DNA of 64,000 nucleotides. It comes from Glandiceps talaboti (lineage: Eukaryota > Hemichordata > Enteropneusta > Spengelidae). Positions within the stretch are counted from its first letter, which is position 1. Every line of letters starts with the position of its first letter. The stretch is taken from contig NW_027554291.1 in NCBI RefSeq assembly GCF_964340395.1, positions 225,034-289,033 of the forward strand, in the 5' to 3' direction. The translations under genes and the position numbers were made by a program. Positions 25,262 through 38,676 of the stretch are shown in pieces. The notes under the pieces are model-generated. The model saw only the letters and a program-made list of their open reading frames with translations, did not search any database and was not told the DNA's origin.

Positions 25262-27006
25262 CTAATTATGATCGGATTTGACTGGTTTAAAACCGGTTTG
25301 GACAGGTTTTGACCTTTTTTGTCTTGTTTGCAATGGTTGTGGACCGGTTTGGACAGGTTGTGACCGGTTTGAAATGGTTTTGAACAGGTTTGGACCGGTT
25401 TGGACAGGTTTTGGACCGGTTTTGATATGTTTGCACAGGTTTTGACCAGTTTTGATCAGTTTTGACTGGTTTAAAACCAGTGTTGACTGGTTTTGATTAG
25501 TTTTGAATTGTTTGCACTGGTTTTCGACCGGTTTGGACCGGTTATGAAAGGTTTGGACAGGTTTTGACAAGTTTTGATCGGTTTTGACGGGTTTTGAGTT
25601 GTTTGCACCTATTTTTGACCGGTTTGGACCGGTTTGACAGGTTTGCACAGGTTTTGACCTAATTTCACTGGTTTTAAACCGGTTTGCGACAGGTTTTGAC
25701 CAGTTTTGATCAGTTTTGACCGGTTTTAAACCTGTGTTGACTGGTTTCGATAGGTTTCGACAGGTTTGAACCGGTTTGGACAGGTTTTGACAAGTTTTGA
25801 TCGGTTTTGACGGGTTTTGAGTTGTTTGCACCTAGTTTTGACCGGTTTGGACCGGATTGATAGGTTTTGATCAGTTTTGACTTGTTTGCACTGGTTTTGG
25901 ACCAGTTTCGATAGGTTTTCGACCGGTTTGGACCGGATTTGACAGGTTTGGACAGGTTTGGAAAAGTTTTGACTGGTTTTGACGGGTTTTGCACCTATTT
26001 TAGACAGGTTTGGATAGGTTTTTGACCGGTTTGGAGAGGTTTGACCTGTTTGCACAGGTTTTGACCAGTTTTCACTGGTTTTAAACCGGTTTGCGACAGG
26101 TTTTGACCAGTTTTGATCGGTTTTGACGGGTTTTGAGTTGTTTGCACCTAGTTTTGACCGGTTTGGACCGGATTGATACGTTTTGATCAGTTTTGACTTG
26201 TTTGCACTGGTTTTGGACCAGTTTCGATAGGTTTTCGACCGGTTTGGACCGGTTTGGACAGGTTTGGACAGGTTTGGAAAAGTTTTGACTGGTTTTGACG
26301 GGTTTTGCACCTATTTTAGACAGGTTTGGATAGGTTTTTGACCGGTTTGGAGAGGTTTGACCTGTTTGCACAGGTTTTGACCAGTTTTCACTGGTTTTAA
26401 ACCGGTTTGCGACAGGTTTTGACCAGTTTTGATCGGTTTTGACGGGTTTTGAGTTGTTTGCACCTAGTTTTGACTGGTTTGGACCGGATTGATACGTTTT
26501 GATCAGTTTTGACTTGTTTGCACTGGTTTTGGACCAGTTTCGATAGGTTTTCGACCGGTTTGGACCGGTTTGGACAGGTTTGGACAGGTTTGGAAAAGTT
26601 TTGACTGGTTTTGACGGGTTTTGCACCTATTTTAGACAGGTTTGGATAGGTTTTTGACCGGTTTGGAGATGTTTGACCTGTTTGCACAGGTTTTGACCAG
26701 TTTTCACTGGTTTTGAACCGGTTTTGACTTGTTTTCACCAGTTTTGGAATGGTTTCGATAGGTTTCGACAGCTTTGACCAGTTTTGATCTGTTTTCACCT
26801 GTTTATAACCAATTTGGAAGGTTTTGACCGGTATTGACTCATTTTCACCAGTTTTGGTCCGCCTTGTATAGGTTTTCGACCGGTTTGGACCGTTTGGACA
26901 GGTTTGCTCAGGTTTTGACTCATTTAAACCTGTACACAACAGGTTTGGAAAGGTGTCGACCGGTTTGCGGTTTGGTTGGGTTTTGACAGTATTGTTTATG
27001 TTTTAA
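25262..27006. repeat. Higher-order unit 14, 1745 bp (172-bp copy lost)
   Basis: Copy of unit 11 at +5853 bp with the same 172-bp loss. It lacks unit 11's GGACAGATTTTGAC variant. Confidence 0.93.
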
Positions 27007-28607
27007 CTAATTATGATCGGATTTGACTGGTTTAAAACCGGTTTGGACAGGTTTTGACCTTTTTTGTCTTGTTTGCAATGGTTGTGGACCGGTTTGGACA
27101 GGTTGTGACCGGTTTGAAATGGTTTTGAACAGGTTTGGACCGGTTTGGACAGGTTTTGGACCCGTTTTGATATGTTTGCACAGGTTTTGACCAGTTTTGA
27201 TCAGTTTTGACTGGTTTAAAACCAGTGTTGACTGGTTTTGATTAGTTTTGAATTGTTTGCACTGGTTTTCGACCGGTTTGGACCGGTTATGAAAGGTTTG
27301 GACAGGTTTTGACAAGTTTTGATCGGTTTTGACGGGTTTTGAGTTGTTTGCACCTATTTTTGACCGGTTTGGACCGGTTTGACCGGTTTAAAACCAGTGT
27401 TGACTGGTTTTGATTAGTTTTGACTTGTTCGCACTGGTTTTCGAACGTTGTGGACCGGTTTTGAAAGGTTTGGACAGGTTTTGACTAGTTTTGATCGGTT
27501 TTGACGGGTTTTGAGTTGTTTGCACCTATTTTTGACCGGTTTGGACCGGTTTGACAGGTTTGCACAGGTTTTGACCTAATTTCACTGGTTTTAAACCGGT
27601 TTGCGACAGGTTTTGACCAGTTTTGATCAGTTTTGACCGGTTTTAAACCTGTGTTGACTGGTTTCGATAGGTTTCGACAGGTTTGAACCGGTTTGGACAG
27701 GTTTTGACAAGTTTTGATCGGTTTTGACGGGTTTTGAGTTGTTTGCACCTAGTTTTGACCGGTTTGGACCGGATTGATATGTTTTGATCAGTTTTGACTT
27801 GTTTGCACTGGTTTTGGACCAGTTTCGATAGGTTTTCGACCGGTTTGGACCGGATTTGACAGGTTTGGACAGGTTTGGAAAAGTTTTGACTGGTTTTGAC
27901 GGGTTTTGCACCTATTTTAGACAGGTTTGGATAGGTTTTTGACCGGTTTGGAGAGGTTTGACCTGTTTGCACAGGTTTTGACCAGTTTTCACTGGTTTTA
28001 AACCGGTTTGCGACAGGTTTTGACCAGTTTTGATCGGTTTTGACGGGTTTTGAGTTGTTTGCACCTAGTTTTGACCGGTTTGGACCGGATTGATACGTTT
28101 TGATCAGTTTTGACTTGTTTGCACTGGTTTTGGACCAGTTTCGATAGGTTTTCGACCGGTTTGGACCGGTTTGGACAGGTTTGGACAGGTTTGGAAAAGT
28201 TTTGACTGGTTTTGACGGGTTTTGCACCTATTTTAGACAGGTTTGGATAGGTTTTTGACCGGTTTGGAGATGTTTGACCTGTTTGCACAGGTTTTGACCA
28301 GTTTTCACTGGTTTTGAACCGGTTTTGACTTGTTTTCACCAGTTTTGGAATGGTTTCGATAGGTTTCGACAGCTTTGACCAGTTTTGATCTGTTTTCACC
28401 TGTTTATAACCAATTTGGAAGGTTTTGACCGGTATTGACTCATTTTCACCAGTTTTGGTCCGCCTTGTATAGGTTTTCGACCGGTTTGGACCGTTTGGAC
28501 AGGTTTGCTCAGGTTTTGACTCATTTAAACCTGTACACAACAGGTTTGGAAAGGTGTCGACCGGTTTGCGGTTTGGTTGGGTTTTGACAGTATTGTTTAT
28601 GTTTTAA
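27007..28607. repeat. Higher-order unit 15, canonical 1601 bp
   Basis: Two 316-bp blocks. Private variants are GGACCCGTTTTGATATG near 27,158 and TTTTGACTAGTTTTGATCGG near 27,481. Confidence 0.94.
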
Positions 28608-30208
28608 CTAATTATGATCGGATTTGACTGGTTTAAAACCGGTTTGGACAGGTTTTGACCTTTTTTGTCTTGTTTGCAATGGTTGTGGACCGGTTTGGAC
28701 AGGTTGTGACCGGTTTGAAATGGTTTTGAACAGGTTTGGACCGGTTTGGACAGGTTTTGGACCTGTTTTGATATGTTTGCACAGGTTTTGACCAGTTTTG
28801 ATCAGTTTTGACTGGTTTAAAACCAGTGTTGACTGGTTTTGATTAGTTTTGAATTGTTTGCACTGGTTTTCGACCGGTTTGGACCGGTTATGAAAGGTTT
28901 GGACAGGTTTTGACAAGTTTTGATCGGTTTTGACGGGTTTTGAGTTGTTTGCACCTATTTTTGACCGGTTTGGACCGGTTTGACCGGTTTAAAACCAGTG
29001 TTGACTGGTTTTGATTAGTTTTGACTTGTTCGCACTGGTTTTCGAACGTTGTGGACCGGTTTTGAAAGGTTTGGACAGGTTTTGACAAGTTTTGATCGGT
29101 TTTGACGGGTTTTGAGTTGTTTGCACCTATTTTTGACCGGTTTGGACCGGTTTGACAGGTTTGCACAGGTTTTGACCTAATTTCACTGGTTTTAAACCGG
29201 TTTGCGACAGGTTTTGACCAGTTTTGATCAGTTTTGACCGGTTTTAAACCTGTGTTGACTGGTTTCGATAGGTTTCGACAGGTTTGAACCGGTTTGGACA
29301 GGTTTTGACAAGTTTTGATCGGTTTTGACGGGTTTTGAGTTGTTTGCACCTAGTTTTGACCGGTTTGGACCGGATTGATATGTTTTGATCAGTTTTGACT
29401 TGTTTGCACTGGTTTTGGACCAGTTTCGATAGGTTTTCGACCGGTTTGGACCGGTTTGGACAGGTTTGGACAGGTTTGGAAAAGTTTTGACTGGTTTTGA
29501 CGGGTTTTGCACCTATTTTAGACAGGTTTGGATAGGTTTTTGACCGGTTTGGAGAGGTTTGACCTGTTTGCACAGGTTTTGACCAGTTTTCACTGGTTTT
29601 AAACCGGTTTGCGACAGGTTTTGACCAGTTTTGATCGGTTTTGACGGGTTTTGAGTTGTTTGCACCTAGTTTTGACCGGTTTGGACCGGATTGATACGTT
29701 TTGATCAGTTTTGACTTGTTTGCACTGGTTTTGGACCAGTTTCGATAGGTTTTCGACCGGTTTGGACCGGTTTGGACAGGTTTGGACAGGTTTGGAAAAG
29801 TTTTGACTGGTTTTGACGGGTTTTGCACCTATTTTAGACAGGTTTGGATAGGTTTTTGACCGGTTTGGAGATGTTTGACCTGTTTGCACAGGTTTTGACC
29901 AGTTTTCACTGGTTTTGAACCGGTTTTGACTTGTTTTCACCAGTTTTGGAATGGTTTCGATAGGTTTCGACAGCTTTGACCAGTTTTGATCTGTTTTCAC
30001 CTGTTTATAACCAATTTGGAAGGTTTTGACCGGTATTGACTCATTTTCACCAGTTTTGGTCCGCCTTGTATAGGTTTTCGACCGGTTTGGACCGTTTGGA
30101 CAGGTTTGCTCAGGTTTTGACTCATTTAAACCTGTACACAACAGGTTTGGAAAGGTGTCGACCGGTTTGCGGTTTGGTCGGGTTTTGACAGTATTGTTTA
30201 TGTTTTAA
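28608..30208. repeat. Higher-order unit 16, canonical 1601 bp
   Basis: Two 316-bp blocks. The proximal segment has GGACCTGTTTTGATATG near 28,758. The tail has GGTTTGGTCGGG near 30,175 in place of GGTTTGGTTGGG; the only other unit with this is unit 30. Confidence 0.94.
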
Positions 30209-31809
30209 CTAATTATGATCGGATTTGACTGGTTTAAAACCGGTTTGGACAGGTTTTGACCTTTTTTGTCTTGTTTGCAATGGTTGTGGACCGGTTTGGA
30301 CAGGTTGTGACCGGTTTGAAATGGTTTTGAACAGGTTTGGACCGGTTTGGACAGGTTTTGGACCGGTTTTGATATGTTTGCACAGGTTTTGACCAGTTTT
30401 GATCAGTTTTGACTGGTTTAAAACCAGTGTTGACTGGTTTTGATTAGTTTTGAATTGTTTGCACTGGTTTTCGACCGGTTTGGACCGGTTATGAAAGGTT
30501 TGGACAGGTTTTGACAAGTTTTGATCGGTTTTGACGGGTTTTGAGTTGTTTGCACCTATTTTTGACCGGTTTGGACCGGTTTGACCGGTTTAAAACCAGT
30601 GTTGACTGGTTTTGATTAGTTTTGACTTGTTCGCACTGGTTTTCGAACGTTGTGGACCGGTTTTGAAAGGTTTGGACAGGTTTTGACAAGTTTTGATCGG
30701 TTTTGACGGGTTTTGAGTTGTTTGCACCTATTTTTGACCGGTTTGGACCGGTTTGACAGGTTTGCACAGGTTTTGACCTAATTTCACTGGTTTTAAACCG
30801 GTTTGCGACAGGTTTTGACCAGTTTTGATCAGTTTTGACCGGTTTTAAACCTGTGTTGACTGGTTTCGATAGGTTTCGACAGGTTTGAACCGGTTTGGAC
30901 AGGTTTTGACAAGTTTTGATCGGTTTTGACGGGTTTTGAGTTGTTTGCACCTAGTTTTGACCGGTTTGGACCGGATTGATAGGTTTTGATCAGTTTTGAC
31001 TTGTTTGCACTGGTTTTGGACCAGTTTCGATAGGTTTTCGACCGGTTTGGACCGGTTTGGACAGGTTTGGACAGGTTTGGAAAAGTTTTGACTGGTTTTG
31101 ACGGGTTTTGCACCTATTTTAGACAGGTTTGGATAGGTTTTTGACCGGTTTGGAGAGGTTTGACCTGTTTGCACAGGTTTTGACCAGTTTTCACTGGTTT
31201 TAAACCGGTTTGCGACAGGTTTTGACCAGTTTTGATCGGTTTTGACGGGTTTTGAGTTGTTTGCACCTAGTTTTGACCGGTTTGGACCGGATTGATACGT
31301 TTTGATCAGTTTTGACTTGTTTGCACTGGTTTTGGACCAGTTTCGATAGGTTTTCGACCGGTTTGGACCGGTTTGGACAGGTTTGGACAGGTTTGGAAAA
31401 GTTTTGACTGGTTTTGACGGGTTTTGCACCTATTTTAGACAGGTTTGGATAGGTTTTTGACCGGTTTGGAGAGGTTTGACCTGTTTGCACAGGTTTTGAC
31501 CAGTTTTCACTGGTTTTGAACCGGTTTTGACTTGTTTTCACCAGTTTTGGAATGGTTTCGATAGGTTTCGACAGCTTTGACCAGTTTTGATGTGTTTTCA
31601 CCTGTTTATAACCAATTTGGAAGGTTTTGACCGGTATTGACTCATTTTCACCAGTTTTGGTCCGCCTTGTATAGGTTTTCGACCGGTTTGGACCGTTTGG
31701 ACAGGTTTGCTCAGGTTTTGACTCATTTAAACCTGTACACAACAGGTTTGGAAAGGTGTCGACCGGTTTGCGGTTTGGTTGGGTTTTGACAGTATTGTTT
31801 ATGTTTTAA
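30209..31809. repeat. Higher-order unit 17, canonical 1601 bp
   Basis: Two 316-bp blocks, the first with GATTGATAGG and ACCGGTTTGGACAGG near 31,050. The tail has TTTTGATGTGTTTTC near 31,586 in place of TTTTGATCTGTTTTC; the only other unit with this is unit 31. Confidence 0.94.
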
Positions 31810-34800
31810 CTAATTATGATCGGATTTGACTGGTTTAAAACCGGTTTGGACAGGTTTTGACCTTTTTTGTCTTGTTTGCAATGGTTGTGGACCGGTTTGG
31901 ACAGGTTGTGACCGGTTTGAAATGGTTTTGGACAGGTTTGGACCGGTTTGGACAGGTTTTGGACCGGTTTTGATATGTTTGCACAGGTTTTGACCAGTTT
32001 TGATCAGTTTTGACTGGTTTAAAACCAGTGTTGACTGGTTTTGATTAGTTTTGAATTGTTTGCACTGGTTTTCGACCGGTTTGGACCGGTTATGAAAGGT
32101 TTGGACAGGTTTTGACAAGTTTTGATCGGTTTTGACGGGTTTTGAGTTGTTTGCACCTATTTTTGACCGGTTTGGACCGGTTTGACCGGTTTAAAACCAG
32201 TGTTGACTGGTTTTGATTAGTTTTGACTTGTTTGCACTGGTTTTCGACCGTTCTGGACCGGTTTTGAAAGGTTTGGACAGGTTTTGACAAGTTTTGATCG
32301 GTTTTGACGGGTTTTGAGTTGTTTGCACCTATTTTTGACCGGTTTGGACCGGTTTGACAGGTTTGCACAGGTTTTGACCTAATTTCACTGGTTTTAAACC
32401 GGTTTGCGACAGGTTTTGACCAGTTTTGATCAGTTTTGACCGGTTTTAAACCTGTGTTGACTGGTTTCGATAGGTTTCGACAGGTTTGAACCGGTTTGGA
32501 CAGGTTTTGACAAGTTTTGATCGGTTTTGACGGGTTTTGAGTTGTTTGCACCTAGTTTTGACCGGTTTGGACCGGATTGATAGGTTTTGATCAGTTTTGA
32601 CTTGTTTGCACTGGTTTTGTACCAGTTTCGATAGGTTTTCGACCGGTTTGGACCGGATTTGACAGGTTTGGACAGGTTTGGAAAGTTTTGACTGGTTTTG
32701 ACGGGTTTTGCACCTATTTTAGACAGGTTTGGATAGGTTTTTGACCTGTTTGCACAGGTTTTGACCAGTTTTCACTGGTTTTAAACCGGTTTGCGACAGG
32801 TTTTGACCAGTTTTGATCGGTTTTGACGGGTTTTGAGTTGTTTGCACCTAGTTTTGACCGGTTTGGACCGGATTGATACGTTTTGATCAGTTTTGACTTG
32901 TTTGCACTGGTTTTGGACCAGTTTCGATAGGTTTTCGACCGGTTTGGACCGGTTTTGACAGGTTTGGACAGGTTTGGAAAAGTTTTGACTGGTTTTGACG
33001 GGTTTTGCACCTATTTTAGACAGGTTTGGATAGGTTTTTGACCGGTTTGGAGAGGTTTGACCTGTTTGCACAGGTATTGACCAGTTTTGATCGGTTTTGA
33101 CGGGTTTTGAGTTGTTTGCACCTAGTTTTGACCGGTTTGGACCGGATTGATACGTTTTGATCAGTTTTGACTTGTTTGCACTGGTTTTGGACCAGTTTCG
33201 ATAGGTTTTCGACCGGTTTGGACCGGATTTGACAGGTTTGGACAGGTTTGGAAAAGTTTTGACTGGTTTTGACGGGTTTTGCACCTATTTTAGACAGGTT
33301 TGGATAGGTTTTTGACCGGTTTGGAGAGGTTTGACCTGTTTGCACAGGTTTTGACCAGTTTTCACTGGTTTTAAACCGGTTTGCGACAGGTTTTGACCAG
33401 TTTTGATCGGTTTTGACGGGTTTTGAGTTGTTTGCACCTAGTTTTGACCGGTTTGGACCGGATTGATACGTTTTGATCAGTTTTGACTTGTTTGCACTGG
33501 TTTTCGACCGGTTTGGACCGGTTATGAAAGGTTTGGACAGGTTTTGACAAGTTTTGATCGGTTTTGACGGGTTTTGAGTTGTTTGCACCTATTTTTGACC
33601 GGTTTGGACCGGTTTGACCGGTTTAAAACCAGTGTTGACTGGTTTTGATTAGTTTTGACTTGTTCGCACTGGTTTTCGAACGTTGTGGACCGGTTTTGAA
33701 AGGTTTGGACAGGTTTTGACAAGTTTTGATCGGTTTTGACGGGTTTTGAGTTGTTTGCACCTATTTTTGACCGGTTTGGACCGGTTTGACAGGTTTGCAC
33801 AGGTTTTGACCTAATTTCACTGGTTTTAAACCGGTTTGCGACAGGTTTTGACCAGTTTTGATCAGTTTTGACCGGTTTTAAACCTGTGTTGACTGGTTTC
33901 GATAGGTTTCGACAGGTTTGAACCGGTTTGGACAGGTTTTGACAAGTTTTGATCGGTTTTGACGGGTTTTGAGTTGTTTGCACCTAGTTTTGACCGGTTT
34001 GGACCGGATTGATAGGTTTTGATCAGTTTTGACTTGTTTGCACTGGTTTTGGACCAGTTTCGATAGGTTTTCGACCGGTTTGGACCGGATTTGACAGGTT
34101 TGGACAGGTTTGGAAAAGTTTTGACTGGTTTTGACGGGTTTTGCACCTATTTTAGACAGGTTTGGATAGGTTTTTGACCGGTTTGGAGAGGTTTGACCTG
34201 TTTGCACAGGTTTTGACCAGTTTTCACTGGTTTTAAACCGGTTTGCGACAGGTTTTGACCAGTTTTGATCGGTTTTGACGGGTTTTGAGTTGTTTGCACC
34301 TAGTTTTGACCGGTTTGGACCGGATTGATACGTTTTGATCAGTTTTGACTTGTTTGCACTGGTTTTGGACCAGTTTCGATAGGTTTTCGACCGGTTTGGA
34401 CCGGTTTGGACAGGTTTGGACAGGTTTGGAAAAGTTTTGACTGGTTTTGACGGGTTTTGCACCTATTTTAGACAGGTTTGGATAGGTTTTTGACCGGTTT
34501 GGAGAGGTTTGACCTGTTTGCACAGGTTTTGACCAGTTTTCACTGGTTTTGAACCGGTTTTGACTTGTTTTCACCAGTTTTGGAATGGTTTCGATAGGTT
34601 TCGACAGCTTTGACCAGTTTTGATCTGTTTTCACCTGTTTATAACCAATTTGGAAGGTTTTGACCGGTATTGACTCATTTTCACCAGTTTTGGTCCGCCT
34701 TGTATAGTTTTTCGACCGGTTTGGACCGTTTGGACAGGTTTGCTCAGGTTTTGACTCATTTAAACCTGTACACAACAGGTTTGGAAAGGTGTCGACCGGT

Positions 34801-34842
34801 TTGCGGTTTGGTTGGGTTTTGACAGTATTGTTTATGTTTTAA
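31810..34842. repeat. Higher-order unit 18, 3033 bp fused unit lacking an internal anchor
   Basis: This is the longest anchor-to-anchor interval. The left part is V-like (GGTTTTGGACAGG near 31,926, CCGTTCTGGACC near 32,250, TTTTGTACCAG near 32,617, CAGGTATTGACCAG near 33,071). It also has GGAAAGTTTTG (one A short) near 32,680 and a 19-bp loss near 32,745 between two TTTGACC repeats. Near 33,500 the sequence jumps from a 316-bp block into the proximal segment of another unit, skipping a tail and an anchor. The rest is an ordinary unit. Confidence 0.9.
33487..33530. other. Unequal-exchange junction within unit 18
   Basis: Block sequence reading TTTTGACTTGTTTGCACTGG continues as TTTTCGACCGGTTTGG followed by ACCGGTTATGAAAGG, which belongs to the first 172-bp copy. 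The normal block continues as TTTTGGACCAGTTTCG. The crossover lies within TTGTTTGCACTGGTTTT, which both parents share. This explains the missing tail and anchor. Confidence 0.88.
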
Positions 34843-37075
34843 CTAATTATGATCGGATTTGACTGGTTTAAAACCGGTTTGGACAGGTTTTGACCTTTTT
34901 TGTCTTGTTTGCAATGGTTGTGGACCGGTTTGGACAGGTTGTGACCGGTTTGAAATGGTTTTGAACAGGTTTGGACCGGTTTGGACAGGTTTTGGACCTG
35001 TTTTGATATGTTTGCACAGGTTTTGACCAGTTTTGATCAGTTTTGACTGGTTTAAAACCAGTGTTGACTGGTTTTGATTAGTTTTGAATTGTTTGCACTG
35101 GTTTTCGACCGGTTTGGACCGGTTATGAAAGGTTTGGACAGGTTTTGACAAGTTTTGATCGGTTTTGACGGGTTTTGAGTTGTTTGCACCTATTTTTGAC
35201 CGGTTTGGACCGGTTTGACCGGTTTAAAACCAGTGTTGACTGGTTTTGATTAGTTTTGACTTGTTCGCACTGGTTTTCGAACGTTGTGGACCGGTTTTGA
35301 AAGGTTTGGACAGGTTTTGACAAGTTTTGATCGGTTTTGACGGGTTTTGAGTTGTTTGCACCTATTTTTGACCGGTTTGGACCGGTTTGACAGGTTTGCA
35401 CAGGTTTTGACCTAATTTCACTGGTTTTAAACCGGTTTGCGACAGGTTTTGACCAGTTTTGATCAGTTTTGACCGGTTTTAAACCTGTGTTGACTGGTTT
35501 CGATAGGTTTCGACAGGTTTGAACCGGTTTGGACAGGTTTTGACAAGTTTTGATCGGTTTTGACGGGTTTTGAGTTGTTTGCACCTAGTTTTGACCGGTT
35601 TGGACCGGATTGATATGTTTTGATCAGTTTTGACTTGTTTGCACTGGTTTTGGACCAGTTTCGATAGGTTTTCGACCGGTTTGGACCGGTTTGGACAGGT
35701 TTGGACAGGTTTGGAAAAGTTTTGACTGGTTTTGACGGGTTTTGCACCTATTTTAGACAGGTTTGGATAGGTTTTTGACCGGTTTGGAGAGGTTTGACCT
35801 GTTTGCACAGGTTTTGACCAGTTTTCACTGGTTTTAAAACGGTTTGCGACAGGTTTTGACCAGTTTTGATCGGTTTTGACGGGTTTTGAGTTGTTTGCAC
35901 CTAGTTTTGACCGGTTTGGACCGGATTGATACGTTTTGATCAGTTTTGACTTGTTTGCACTGGTTTTGGACCAGTTTCGATAGGTTTTCGACCGGTTTGG
36001 ACCGGATTTGACAGGTTTGGACAGGTTTGGAAAAGTTTTGACTGGTTTTGACGGGTTTTGCACCTATTTTAGACAGGTTTGGATAGGTTTTTGACCGGTT
36101 TGGAGAGGTTTGACCTGTTTGCACAGGTTTTGACCAGTTTTCACTGGTTTTAAACCGGTTTGCGACAGGTTTTGACCAGTTTTGATCGGTTTTGACGGGT
36201 TTTGAGTTGTTTGCACCTAGTTTTGACCGGTTTGGACCGGATTGATACGTTTTGATCAGTTTTGACTTGTTTGCACTGGTTTTGGACCAGTTTCGATAGG
36301 TTTTCGACCGGTTTGGACCGGTTTGGACAGGTTTGGACAGGTTTGGAAAAGTTTTGACTGGTTTTGACGGGTTTTGCACCTATTTTAGACAGGTTTGGAT
36401 AGGTTTTTGACCGGTTTGGAGAGGTTTGACCTGTTTGCACAGGTTTTGACCAGTTTTCACTGGTTTTAAACCGGTTTGCGACAGGTTTTGACCAGTTTTG
36501 ATCGGTTTTGACGGGTTTTGAGTTGTTTGCACCTAGTTTTGACTGGTTTGGACCGGATTGATACGTTTTGATCAGTTTTGACTTGTTTGCACTGGTTTTG
36601 GACCAGTTTCGATAGGTTTTCGACCGGTTTGGACCGGTTTGGACAGGTTTGGACAGGTTTGGAAAAGTTTTGACTGGTTTTGACGGGTTTTGCACCTATT
36701 TTAGACAGGTTTGGATAGGTTTTTGACCGGTTTGGAGAGGTTTGACCTGTTTGCACAGGTTTTGACCAGTTTTCACTGGTTTTGAACCGGTTTTGACTTG
36801 TTTTCACCAGTTTTGGAATGGTTTCGATAGGTTTCGACAGCTTTGACCAGTTTTGATCTGTTTTCACCTGTTTATAACCAATTTGGAAGGTTTTGACCGG
36901 TATTGACTCATTTTCACCAGTTTTGGTCCGCCTTGTATAGTTTTTCGACCGGTTTGGACCGTTTGGACAGGTTTGCTCAGGTTTTGACTCATTTAAACCT
37001 GTACACAACAGGTTTGGAAAGGTGTCGACCGGTTTGCGGTTTGGTTGGGTTTTGACAGTATTGTTTATGTTTTAA
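34843..37075. repeat. Higher-order unit 19, 2233 bp (four 316-bp blocks)
   Basis: This is the only unit with four full 316-bp blocks (1601+2x316). Variants are GGACCTGTTTTGATATG near 34,994, TTTTAAAACGGTTTGCG near 35,834 and TATAGTTTTTCGACC in the tail near 36,936. Confidence 0.93.
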
Positions 37076-38676
37076 CTAATTATGATCGGATTTGACTGGT
37101 TTAAAACCGGTTTGGACAGGTTTTGACCTTTTTTGTCTTGTTTGCAATGGTTGTGGACCGGTTTGGACAGGTTGTGACCGGTTTGAAATGGTTTTGAACA
37201 GGTTTGGACCGGTTTGGACAGGTTTTGGACCGGTTTTGATATGTTTGCACAGGTTTTGACCAGTTTTGATCAGTTTTGACTGGTTTAAAACCAGTGTTGA
37301 CTGGTTTTGATTAGTTTTGAATTGTTTGCACTGGTTTTCGACCGGTTTGGACCGGTTATGAAAGGTTTGGACAGGTTTTGACAAGTTTTGATCGGTTTTG
37401 ACGGGTTTTGAGTTGTTTGCACCTATTTTTGACCGGTTTGGACCGGTTTGACCGGTTTAAAACCGGTGTTGACTGGTTTTGATTAGTTTTGACTTGTTCG
37501 CACTGGTTTTCGAACGTTGTGGACCGGTTTTGAAAGGTTTGGACAGGTTTTGACAAGTTTTGATCGGTTTTGACGGGTTTTGAGTTGTTTGCACCTATTT
37601 TTGACCGGTTTGGACCGGTTTGACAGGTTTGCACAGGTTTTGACCTAATTTCACTGGTTTTAAACCGGTTTGCGACAGGTTTTGACCAGTTTTGATCAGT
37701 TTTGACCGGTTTTAAACCTGTGTTGACTGGTTTCGATAGGTTTCGACAGGTTTGAACCGGTTTGGACAGGTTTTGACAAGTTTTGATCGGTTTTGACGGG
37801 TTTTGAGTTGTTTGCACCTAGTTTTGACCGGTTTGGACCGGATTGATATGTTTTGATCAGTTTTGACTTGTTTGCACTGGTTTTGGACCAGTTTCGATAG
37901 GTTTTCGACCGGTTTGGACCGGATTTGACAGGTTTGGACAGGTTTGGAAAAGTTTTGACTGGTTTTGACGGGTTTTGCACCTATTTTAGACAGGTTTGGA
38001 TAGGTTTTTGACCGGTTTGGAGAGGTTTGACCTGTTTGCACAGGTTTTGACCAGTTTTCACTGGTTTTAAACCGGTTTGCGACAGGTTTTGACCAGTTTT
38101 GATCGGTTTTGACGGGTTTTGAGTTGTTTGCACCTAGTTTTGACCGGTTTGGACCGGATTGATACGTTTTGATCAGTTTTGACTTGTTTGCACTGGTTTT
38201 GGACCAGTTTCGATAGGTTTTCGACCGGTTTGGACCGGTTTGGACAGGTTTGGACAGGTTTGGAAAAGTTTTGACTGGTTTTGACGGGTTTTGCACCTAT
38301 TTTAGACAGGTTTGGATAGGTTTTTGACCGGTTTGGAGATGTTTGACCTGTTTGCACAGGTTTTGACCAGTTTTCACTGGTTTTGAACCGGTTTTGACTT
38401 GTTTTCACCAGTTTTGGAATGGTTTCGATAGGTTTCGACAGCTTTGACCAGTTTTGATCTGTTTTCACCTGTTTATAACCAATTTGGAAGGTTTTGACCG
38501 GTATTGACTCATTTTCACCAGTTTTGGTCCGCCTTGTATAGGTTTTCGACCGGTTTGGACCGTTTGGACAGGTTTGCTCAGGTTTTGACTCATTTAAACC
38601 TGTACACAACAGGTTTGGAAAGGTGTCGACCGGTTTGCGGTTTGGTTGGGTTTTGACAGTATTGTTTATGTTTTAA
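37076..38676. repeat. Higher-order unit 20, canonical 1601 bp
   Basis: Two 316-bp blocks. Private variant AAAACCGGTGTTGACTGG near 37,459 in the second 172-bp copy. Confidence 0.94.
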
